Source of the DNA: Serripes groenlandicus
Lineage: Eukaryota > Mollusca > Bivalvia > Cardiida > Cardiidae
Length of the DNA stretch: 64,000 nucleotides
Direction: 5' to 3'
Assembly (NCBI GenBank): GCA_031761405.1
Contig: JASEVX010000001.1
Span: forward strand, 116,846,609 to 116,910,608
A program made the position numbers and the translations under genes. Below the pieces are notes generated by a model. The model had not been told where the DNA came from. It worked only from the letters and a program-made list of their open reading frames with translations, and did no database searches. Shown piece by piece: positions 30,098-40,700 of this stretch. Numbering within the stretch: the first letter of the stretch is position 1; the number at the start of each line of letters is the position of its first letter.

Positions 30098-31478
30098 ACA
30101 AAAAGAGATGTTTGTCAAACATTTATGCTCCTCTCCCCCCCCCCCCCCCCCCCCCCCACCTCTGAGCACCATGTTGTCAGGAATATTTTGACGATTTTTG
30201 ACCCGATGACCTTAAAATCGATAGAGGTCATCTACTTGTCACCCTCAGCCACGCTTTTTGCGTCCAAGGTCACTGTGACCTTGACCTTTGACCTGAAAAT
30301 TAAAAGGGGTCATCTACTGGTCGGACCTAACATCCAAGTCAAGATTGAAGACTAAAGCTCCAGGCATTGTTTAGTTATTACTCGGACAAGCTTGGTCACT
30401 GTGACCTTGACCTTTCACATGATTAACTCACAATAGGGGTCCTCTACTGGTCAACCCCAGCCTTCATGTCAAGTTATCACCTGAAAAAAAATTAGCATTC
30501 AAGGTCAATGACCTTGACTTTTGACCTGATGACCTCACAATCAATAGGGGTCATCTACTGGTCACCCCCCCAGCTTCCATGTCAAGTTTGAGGGCCATGG
30601 GTCCAGCCAATGTCGAGTTATCACTCGGATAAGCTTTTCGCATTCAAGGTCACTGACCTTGACCTTTATCCAATGACCGTAACATCAATAGGGGTCACCC
30701 CCAGCCTTCATGTCAAGTTTGAGGGCCATGGGTGCAGGCAATGTTGATTTATCACTCGGACAAGGTTTCAGGTTCAAGGGCACTGTGACCTTGACCTTTG
30801 ACACAAAATCATTAGGGTCATGCCCAGCCTGCGTGTCAAGTTTGAGGGTCAAGGGTGCAGGCAATGTTGATTTATCACTCGGACAAGCTTTTCAGGTTCA
30901 AGGTCACTGACCTTGACCTTTGACCAAATTACCTCAAAATCAAGAGGGGTCATCTACTGGTCATCCCCAGCCTCCATGTCAAGTCTGAGGGCCATGTGTG
31001 CAGGCAATATTGAGTTATCACTTGGACAAGGTTTTCAGGTTCAAGGTCACTGTGAACTTAACCTTTGATCCATGACCTCAAATTAAATAGGGGACATTTA
31101 CTGGTCAGGCCCAGACTGCATGTCAAGTTTGAGGTCCATGGGTGCAGGCAATGTTGAGTTATCACTCGGACAAGCTTTTCGCGTTCAAGGTCACTTTGAC
31201 CTGATGACCTCAAAATCAATCAGGTTCGTCTACTGGTCATCCCCAACCTCCAAGTCAAGTTTGAGGACCATAAGTCCAGGCATTGTTGAGTTATCACTTG
31301 GACAAGCTTTGGCCTACCGACGGATCGTCCGACCGACCGACATGTGCAAAGCAATATATACCCCTCTTCAAAGGGGGCATTATAAGGTAAATATCTTTCA
31401 AGCATCTTGTTTATTATAAATAGAATGTCATGGATTCCTGTAGGTTAACTGAACAAGAGGGCCATGATGGCTTTGGAT
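30098..31478 (+). repeat. Family N array: AGGTCA-rich tandem repeat
   Basis: After a short hairpin (GTTTGTCAAAC) and a 23-C run (30135-30157), about eight units of 120-145 bp repeat GTCAAGTTTGAGGGCCATGG, GTTATCACTCGGACAAGC, TTCAAGGTCACTGTGACC and TTGACCTTTGACC. Ends GACCGACCGAC...CAAAGGGGGCAT. Typical of bivalve dispersed repeats as I know them. Confidence 0.75.
30267..30281. promoter_or_regulatory. Perfect ERE-like palindrome in family N
   Basis: AGGTCA-CTG-TGACCT equals the consensus oestrogen response element (inverted repeat, 3-bp spacer). Near-copies lie at about 30396, 30780 and 31041, and TCAAGGTCA monomer sites in most units. Binding in vivo is unknown. Confidence 0.4.
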
Positions 31479-31814
31479 GAGGTCCATGGGTGCAGGCAAT
31501 GTTGAGTTATCACTCGGACAAGCTTTTCGCGTTCAAGGTCACTTTGACCTGATGACCTCAAAATCAATCAGGTTCGTCTACTGGTCATCCCCAACCTCCA
31601 AGTCAAGTTTGAGGACCGTAAGTCCAGGCATTGTTGAGTTATCACTTGGACAAGCTTTGGCCTACCGACCGACCGACATGTGCAAAGCAATATATACCCC
31701 TCTTCAAAGGGGGCATTATAAGGTAAATATCTTTCAAGCATCTTGTTTATTATAAATAGAATGTCATGGATTCCTGTAGGTTAACTGAACAAGAGGGCCA
31801 TGATGGCTTTGGAT
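31131..31814 (+). repeat. Recent tandem duplication of 348 bp
   Basis: 31131-31478 and 31479-31814 are almost identical; the second lacks 12 bases in the GACCGAC run (348 against 336) and has few substitutions. Confidence 0.85.
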
Positions 31815-31886
31815 CGCTCACCTGAGTTGTGTTATGTGATTTGTTATGCCAACCACAATCACTCATTATGCGGTAAGGTAAGCTGA

Positions 31887-32493
31887 AACAAGAGGCCCAA
31901 GAGGGCCAGTATTGCTCCATGGCCATTAGGCAAAAATTAAATCTTCAAACAGCCACGCCCCCTGATGGCCATGCTTTTGACCAATCAACATGGCTTGAAG
32001 GAATCTGATAGAGGGTCACCCTAGGAACATTTCTCCAATACTGTTTGAAAATCGGCCCAAAACTTTCAGAAAAAAAAGATTTTTTAAGATTTCACTATAG
32101 CCATATAAGGCAAAATAGCCCTGCCCCCTGACGGCCATAGTTTTCGACCAATCAACATGGCTTGAAGGAATCTGATAGAGGGTCTCCCAAGGAAAATTTC
32201 TACAAAATTATTTGAGAATTGGCCAAACACTTGGAGGAGAAGATTTTTTAATTTTTCACTATAGCCATATAAGGCAAAATAGTCACCCTCTGGCGGCCAT
32301 GTTTTTCGGCCAATCAAAATGGCTTGAAGGAATCTGATAGAGGGTCTCCCAAGGAACATTTCTACAAAATTATTATCCAAAAAAATTTGGTGGTTAGTGA
32401 GGATATGTCGTTTGAAGCAAAAAGTTAACGCACACACGCACGACGGACAATTCGCAATGACATAATCTCGACTGGCTTTCAGCCAGTGGAGCT
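31887..32493 (-). mobile_element. Family B element, reverse
   Basis: Begins AACAAGAGGCCCAAGAGGGC (reverse of the B 3' end) and ends GCTTTCAGCCAGTGGAGCT (reverse of the B head). About three core units. 31452-31478 and 31791-31814 hold tiny reversed A-type ends (AACAAGAGGGCCATGATGG). Confidence 0.75.
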
Positions 32494-33516
32494 AACAAAA
32501 AGGACCGGTATAGCTCCACTGCCCCAGATGATAAACCCACATCCTATATTGTCTGTCTTTTGTCAAGTTAGAATGACTTAGCAGGTCACCAAAGAAGTGT
32601 TTATGTACCAGTTAATATTTAACAAGAAGATTTTCTAAGTTTATCATTATATATATATATCTCTATGTAAAACAGGTGACCCCCAGGGCTGGGCCAATTT
32701 TGACCCCATGTACATAATTTGATTAACCTTGGTAGAGGACCGCTTGACAATGCTACACACCAAATATCTAAGCCTTTCGGTTTCAGACAAGAATGTTTTA
32801 AACTTTTAACCTTTTGTTCCCAGAGTTATGCATGGAATTTATTTCTTAAACGACTTTGAAAGAGGATCACCCAAGGATCATTCTTACCAAGTTCAGTCAA
32901 AATCCATAGAGTGGTTTAGGAGAAGATGTCATTTAAAGAAATTGTTGACGACGGACATCAGGCCATCACAATAGCTCACCATGAGCACTAAGTCTTGTGC
33001 TCAGGTGAAGAAAAAAAAGACCAACAATATATGTGTTCAACATGGTTTACTTTTCTAGACAGAAAATCACAAAAGTACACATATTTATTTTACAAAAGTT
33101 AATGTAACATTCTCAAGCAATTTAAGAAAAATGACCCTGAAAACCAATCTTTATAAGGGGTCAGAGTTCAAGGTCAAAGTCAAAGTGACCTAATTTTGGT
33201 ATGATACACATGATTTCCCAAGATGCATTTGCATACCAAATTTGGTAACCCTAAGTGAATATAGGAGATATGGCAAGGACAAGGTTGGGCGGGAGGGCAG
33301 TAACCGTCTAGTAACGTTGAAGTATAAACATCGGAATGAAGGAGAGACTGCTTGTCTGCTGCATTAAGGGAGGCTTAAAAAAAAAACTTTTGTGGGGGAA
33401 AATAGTTATATTTAACGTAAATAATATACAAAACAATTTACTTTATAACACATTATACATAAACACCATACGGTATAACACATTAAACATCTATGTAAGA
33501 TTGGTATTATGTGTTC
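32494..33516. other. Mixed repeat remnants
   Basis: 32675-33007 is a reversed K-like element (ends GTGCTCAGGTGAA, with GACGACGGACATC). 33130-33300 has AGTTCAAGGTCAAAG and CAAGGTTGGGCGGGAGG, an N/P-type fragment. No exon seen. Confidence 0.45.
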
Positions 33517-33727
33517 TTAACCCTTTCCCTCATATCACAAATCTGCAGCAGACGACTTTAATAAACATACCAGAAAACATTTGGGAAAGTACAATAATTG
33601 AATAGAGTTGAAAACATGGTGACAAAAGGAGAAATTGTTTTAGCAATTTCTCCTTTTGTCGCCATGTTTTCAAAAAGACGTCTGCTGCAGAAGTTTCAGA
33701 AAGCGTCTATAAGAGGGAAAGGGTTAA
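33517..33727 (+). mobile_element. TTAA MITE, full length
   Basis: TTAACCCTTTCCCTCATATC to GAGGGAAAGGGTTAA, hairpin GAAATTGTTTTAGCAATTTC. Confidence 0.9.
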
Positions 33728-33824
33728 GTTCTTTTTTGCCTCCCAAATTCGTTGTTGTACTCAATAGAATCATCTTAACATATTGCTGGATGTATCATGA
33801 GAGATATTTAGGGGAAAAACCCAG

Positions 33825-34051
33825 TTAACCCTTACCCACATACAACAAATCTGCAGCAGACATCTTTGAAAGTATCTAAGCAAACACACAGATAAGCTCT
33901 ATAAATGAAGGTATAATTACAGAAAAGAGTTGAAAACATTGTGGTAAAAATAGATTGCTCGTTTGGAGCAATATCTTCTTTTGCCACAATGTTTTCAAAA
34001 GTCGTCTGCTGCAGAGGCATCAGAAAGCGTCTATGGGGGGGAAAGGGTTAA
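33825..34051 (+). mobile_element. TTAA MITE, full length
   Basis: TTAACCCTTACCC to GGGAAAGGGTTAA. Arms GCAGCAGAC and GTCTGCTGC present. Confidence 0.9.
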
Positions 34052-34114
34052 GCCCCTCCTTATCTAGGTCTCTGTACCTGGAACAGGATCTAACTTGCTG
34101 ATTGACATATGCCA

Positions 34115-34344
34115 TTAACCCTTTCCCTCATATAGACGCTTTCTGACGCCTCTGCAGCAGACAGCTTTTTGAAAACATAGTGACAAAAGAAGAAATTGCA
34201 CAGAACGTGCAATTTCTCCTTTTGCCACAATGTTTTCCACTTTTTGTCATAGGTTATCCATTCAACTATGGAGATTTTCAATGTTTTGACAAAATAAGTT
34301 CAAAGTCGTCTGCTGCAGAATTGTCGTATGAGGGAAAGGGTTAA
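34115..34344 (-). mobile_element. TTAA MITE, full length
   Basis: 230 bp, close to consensus. Shares its right TTAA (34341-34344) with the next copy. Confidence 0.9.
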
Positions 34345-34566
34345 CCCTTTCCTACAAACTACAAATCTACAGCAGACGACTTTGAAATCATCTTGGAAAA
34401 ACTGGTAAATCTCTGTAAATGAAGAACAATTATTGAATAAAGTTGAAAACATTGTGAGAGAGAAATTGCTTATTATGAGCAATTACTTCTTTTGCAACAT
34501 TTTTTTTAAATGACCTCTGTTGCAGAGGTATCTGAAAGTGTCTGTATGACTGTGGTAAAGGGTTAA
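34341..34566 (+). mobile_element. TTAA MITE, back to back, next to the gene 2 stop
   Basis: TTAACCCTTTCC to GGTAAAGGGTTAA. Lies 36 bp past the gene 2 stop codon, hence probably transcribed in the 3' untranslated region. Confidence 0.85.
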
Positions 34567-34601
34567 TTTGAAAAAGAAATTCCTATTTTGTGTGATTACA
34601 A

Positions 34602-34732
34602 TTATTTAACAGTTTCCATTTCACGTTCCTCTTTTTGCTGCACAAGTTTTTTAGTTCTGAAGAAGTATAGAAGAGCCACACCTAGCAACATGCCTACACA
34701 CAGCATACCTAGGGCAAGTCCTGCCATGGATC
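34602..34732 (-). CDS. Gene 2 last exon: membrane helix and cytoplasmic tail
   Basis: Acceptor TTGTTTCAG at 34741-34733; the exon starts in phase 1 and ends with TAA at 34604-34602. Encodes SMAGLALGMLCVGMLLGVAL then LYFF (about 23 hydrophobic residues with small Gly/Ala positions), a stop-transfer RTKK and the tail LVQQKEEREMETVK. A MITE starts 36 bp beyond the stop (34566), so the 3' untranslated region is probably made of two joined MITEs. Confidence 0.75.
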
Positions 34733-37700
34733 CTGAAACAACAAAACTGGACAGTTCACCCTTTTCCTCAAATACAACAAACCTGACGCAGATGACTTAA
34801 AAAAGATCTAAGGAAAATAATTGAATATCTCAATATTGAAAAGAGTTGAAAAACATTGTGGCAAAAATGGAAATTGCTGATAACAAGCCATTTTTTCCTT
34901 TTTGCCAGTGTTTCATGAAGATGCATCAATAAGTTTCTGCATATGGGATTATAAAGATAATTTGAGCCGTCCCGCGAGAAAACCAACATTATGGCCTCTG
35001 CGTAATGTATCGACCCAGATCAGCCTGCGCAGTCCGCCGACACACAGGGGGATAGAGGTATAGCGTAATGATTCCTGAAACAAAATCCACAGGAGGTGAA
35101 AAGTGTTTATCCGGGTTAGCCTGTGCGGCATGCTTAGGCTGATCCAGGTTTATCCTTTATGCAGAGCCCACAATGTTGGTTTTCTCAAGGGACGGCTCAT
35201 ATCTTGAACTGTATCCGTCAATTTAGTCAAGAAAATGTTTAAAGGTTTTTTGTTGCTATAAAAACCAGAGTTTTAAAAGGAATTCTATTACTTTAATTAT
35301 TTTTTAAAGAAGGCCACCTAAGGAATGTTTTTGTGAATTAATCTATTTAAATGGATCCATTAGTCTAGGAGCAGAAGTTGTTAAATTGATCCATTAGTCT
35401 AGGAGTTTTCGGTCGCAAATAGAATTATTCAATTCCACTCCTTCCATTTGCAGAATTTTGACAGATCAAACACCCAAATGTTTGTATTTCCGTAAATTTG
35501 TCAAACACTAAGTTAAAATGAAAACTGTCCACGTACAGACCTGAGTCTTCATTTGACATTTGATCATGGTGTACATGTGTGCTTAGTTACTTGGGAATCT
35601 TATGATGCATGGTTGAGACGTGGGCCGGACATGGTACAGACCTATAAAACATTTCTCATTTCGACCTTTGACCTCTAAGTGTGATCTTGATCTTTGAGGT
35701 ACAGGCCTATGTCTTCTGCGCCACATGTCACCTCATCATGGCGAACATGTGTGCCCAGTAACATGGGAATCCTATGATGCATAGTCTCTCAATTTTACCG
35801 TTGACCTCTAATTGAGACCTTGACTGTTGAGGTACAGGCTTTGGTCTTGTGCGTGACTCTTCACCTAATCATGGTGAACATGTGTGTCCAGTAACTTGGG
35901 AATCCTATGATGCATGGTTGAGATGTGGGCCAGACAAGGTACAGTCCTATCAAACAGTACTCATTTTGACCTTTAAGTGTGACCTTGACATTTGAGGTAC
36001 AGGACTGGGTCTTGTGTAAGACACACTGCCTCATCATGGTGAACGTTTCTGCCAAGTTTCTTTGGAATCCTATGATGTATGGTTAAGATGCGGGCAGGAC
36101 AAGGTTGGGACAGACAGACTCACGGACGCACACACCCACATACACAAAACTGACATTGTGTCGAGCTTACGGCAAGCGGGCTTGACAAAAATGCTTTTTC
36201 AATTTTCACATCAACATGTCACTAAAAGTCTGCTGTACAGCCATCAAAAAATCTGCTGCACGGTCATCAAAAGATTTTAATATCAGGGAAATGGTAACTG
36301 AAAGTCAAAATGATATACCTCCAGAATATCCGGTGGTGGATGTTGATTGCGCTGACTGGGAATTAGCTGGTCTTGAATCATCAAAGTATTGCCCTGAAAA
36401 TGTATACACAGAGGCCCAAATAAGCTTGAGCAAATTCATCGAAATGATTCTGTTGAGTACCCAAAACAAACTGTTTAACCTTTTCCCACTTATAGATGCT
36501 TTCTGACACCTCTGCAACAGACAATATTTTCAAGACAATATTTTGAAAATATTGTGGCAATAGAAGAAATTGCTCATTGTCTGTTTTTTCAGATATTTTC
36601 AGACATCATACATTCATTATTAGAAATCTTCAAAAAATGTGTCCAGATATCTAAGTCATCTCTTACTCATTTGAAAAATCTCTATGAATGCGAGGTTAGT
36701 TATTAGATAGATTCTAAACAGTGTGGCAAAAGGAGAACTTCCTCATTATGAGCAAATTCTTTTTTTGTCAGGCTGTTTTCAAACAATAAAGAAAGCATCA
36801 AATCAATAACCCTTAAATCAAAAACATGAAAATTAAGAGCACCACAATTAAGGGCTCATCTGATATCAAGAACAGTCACAACTAATTTCAAATGCCTGAA
36901 ACATTTATGCTTCTTGCATTAAACAGGTATCCAATAAGAATTCCTAGCTTATATAGGGTAGTAGAAAGGTGGTCCTAAACACACATAATTCATGCAAAAT
37001 ACATGTCTAGGGTAAACTGATGCTCCTTGCATTACAAAAGCAACCCTTTCCCACCTGTGGGAGACGCATTTTGAACAATAGCAGAAGATGACTTTTGAAA
37101 ACATTGTGGCCAAAGGTGAAATTGCTCATGAGCAATTTCTCTTTTGGCTACACTGTTTTCACTTCTATTTAACAATTAAGTTATCTTTTATGGAGATTTT
37201 TCAGGTTTTGTCACTATGGTTTGAAAGTCGTCTGCTGCAGATTTGTTGTATGTGGAAAAGGGTTAAGTTGTCAGGCAAGATTTCAATGCCCTCGTTGACA
37301 GCCATGAAGCCCAAGTGGTGACAATGATGACATTGATCTTTGAACTAAGAATATCTATAAGTACAAATAACACTTTCTCATTAACCCTTTCGAACATACA
37401 ACAAACTGCAGCAGACAACTTTGACAACATCTACTCAATATACAGAAAATCTCTAGAAATGAGGGTATAATTACTGAGAAAAAGTTGAAAACATTGTGGC
37501 AAAAGGAAAAATTGCTCGTTTTGAGCAATTTCTTCTTTTGTCACATCGTTTTCAAAAGTCGTCTGCAGCAGATGCGTCAAAATGCGTCTATAGGTGGGAA
37601 AGGATTAATCTTTAGTAAAAGTTCCCCACGATGTATGTACATAGTTTATTTGGTATTATCTGTGTAAAACCAATTGTAGCATGATGAATTTATACAAACA

Positions 37701-40700
37701 ATAAATCATGCATATAGTACAGTAAAATGGCCTGGATGAAACCTTTTCTTCAAATGGATCAAAGTTCAAGGTCACAGTTACTTAATTTTGATATGTAACA
37801 TCTCTAAAATGAATTACGTGTTCCTAGGTTTGTTATAAAGTGTAGAAGACAAAGGTCTTTTTTTTTCTCTTCTTCATGGTGAGATAGAGGTCAGGGACGC
37901 AGTGACTTACTTGCATAAAGATGACAGAAATTATTTGTGGATGTTTGTGCTGGGGTTAATGATGTCTCAGATGAATACGCTATACACTGTGAGGCATTCC
38001 CACAGAAGGACAGTCCCTTGCACGAATATCCATAATTCTCTACACACAGTTTCGCACAATTTTCTGCGGACACATTGTTAAACAGTATATGACCCACGTT
38101 CTTCGCATCTGATACAACCCTATTGGGAGTCATCACAAAGTCATATAGATACTTCTCTGTAAATGGAAATAATAAACATTTAAAGATTCAGCTCTTTCCC
38201 TGATACAGAATCTTTTTAAAACTCGACCCTGTTTCCTACATGCAACACATCTGCAGCAGACAACTTTGAAAACATAAACACAAAAATATGGAATAATTTT
38301 ATGAATGAAAGTTAAATGAAAGAATAGAGTGGAAAACATTGTGCATAAAGGAAAAATTACTAATCATGAGTATTTTCACCCTTTGCAACCATGTTTCCAA
38401 AAGTTGTTCACTGCAAGTGGAGAACAGTTAACCCTTTCCCTCATATAGACGCTTTCTGACGCCTCTGCAGAAGACAGCTTTTTGAAAACATAGTGACAAA
38501 AGAAGAAATTGCACAAAACATGCAATTTCTCCTTTTGCCACAATTTTTTCCACTTTTTGTCATAGGTTAATTCCATTCAATTATGGAGATTTTCTATTTT
38601 TTGACTTTCAAAGTCGTCTGCTGCAGAATTGTCGTAATGAGGGAAAGGGTTAATCAGCAGATGACATTTGAAAATATTGTGAGAAAAAAAGAAATTTCTC
38701 AAGCAATATCTCCTTTATAATGTTCAAATCATTCATGTACCTATTGATATACTTTTCAAATAATGATATGGTCGCATTTTTCTGAATTTGAAAAATATAT
38801 TACATAATTTTACAGACAAGTAACATAAACAAAATTAGTAAGGTGTCAATGATTATGTTACTGGCATACATGAATGAATATAGGCTTCTAACAATACTAA
38901 ATTTAGCAAACAAAGTCAAGGCAATGTGATGCCTTTAAAACTTGAGCCATATATTCTGGTAGGCTACCCTGGGATATTTACAACTAATGATAACATTTAT
39001 GATATGATCAAGGTCACAACAATATTTTGGAAGTCTTTTTGAAGGCCGTACAGACTGGCCAGTTGTCAGTGTAAGGATCTCAACTATGAGCTCATTATTA
39101 GCAATTTCTTCTTTTACCACAATGCTTTCAAATGTTGTGTCTAGTAGAAGCATCAGAAAGCATCTGTATGCGGAAAAGGGCCAAGACAAGTTCCATAATG
39201 TTTGAAACATATATTTAAAACTTATGTATACAGTAATTAGAAAAAGGTTTGCAAAACACTATATCAACTTCATGCATGTACATAAAACAACCATTTGTAT
39301 TTTTACCACCTTGTGGTGTAGTGGTAGAGCATCTGCCCTTGAATGCGGGAGGTTGCGTGTTCAATCCTCGGTCAGGTCATTCCAAAGTCTTTAAAAAAGG
39401 TAGTAATGGCTGCCCTCCTAGGCGCACTTTAAAAAGGACCATAACTTTGACAGTTAAAATTGATTGTATATATTTTCTTATTAAACTCATATATAAACAT
39501 TCAAGACCCCAGCATTATGCATATGTTGTTAAAATATTACTGCATGTTCCAAAAAAAGCGTAGCAAATGAACACACTCACAAAAAACAAAAAAACAAATG
39601 AAACATAACCCTTTCCCTCATACAACAATACTGCAGCAGACGACTTTGAACGTATTTTGTCAAAACATAGGAAATCTCCATAATTGAATGGATAACCTAT
39701 GACAAAAAGTGGAAATCATTGTGGTAAAAGAAGAAATTGCACGTTTTGTGCAATTTCTTCTTTTGTCACTATGTTTTCAAAAAGCTGTCTGCTGCAGAGG
39801 CGTCAGAAACCGTCTATATGAGGGAAAGGGATAAACAAAGGCAAGGCAATATGTCCTGACAACTTCTTCAAAGACGGGGCAGTATTACTACAGTGCTACT
39901 TACTTGAATAATGTGAACAGTCAGAACTTGTTGTAACAGAAGTAGTTGATATTTCCAGTATATGTGTTGACTTTAAATAACAGGTCTGTGTGTTAGCACA
40001 ATAATCAAATGATTTACAGTTAATCTGATTGCTGGTAAAGCAAGTTTTGGCACAAATATCAGCACTGGCGACTGCGTGTAGGGTTGTATCAGGCTGCACT
40101 TGTGTGGTTCTACCCTCATACAATGTGTATTTATCTGTATATTTTCCTGATTAAAAAGGAAGAACAATAAATTACAGCAAAGAACAATTTTAAACATTTT
40201 GGATAGTGTTACTTATTTGATTGGAGTTTAAAATGTTCAAAGTCATCTGCTGCAGAATTATTGTATGAGGGAAAGGGTTAAATTGTATGACTGCTTGAAC
40301 AGGTCGTCTCAGAGTTGCCTTTGTTTTAGCCAATCAAATTGCCGCCTACAAGATTGTAAGGTATAAACAAGGGAGAGAATCCATATATAACAACAAGATA
40401 GAAAAGTGGTGATTGTTGAGGCATGGTTGTATTAAATGGTTCTATTGGACAGAAAAAATATATTTAAATGTACAGGGTCAATTTGAGATAACCTTGCAGT
40501 GTCTTCAGATCAAATATACGTGCAGTGGAGTATTATTTTGGTCAGATTTTAATGCGATTGACAATATACATACTTATATAGAGGTCACATGCCAGACTGT
40601 AAGTGACATCAGACACGTTGACATCAGGGTGAATATTACTAAGAACACACTCTCCAGCCAGCTCACAGTATGTAAATGAGTCACACGTAAAATATTTGGT

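Noticed and set aside
30071..31755. Several frames with repeated SSLRAMGAGNVDLSLGQ
   Set aside because: Direct translation of the family N tandem repeat, in different frames in different units.
36216..36506. 96-codon + strand open frame
   Set aside because: It is the shadow of gene 2 exon 11, which on the reverse strand has both splice sites and the correct phase.
39306..39378. Functional tRNA gene
   Set aside because: A and B boxes are present but the acceptor stem is imperfect and a SINE-like body follows.
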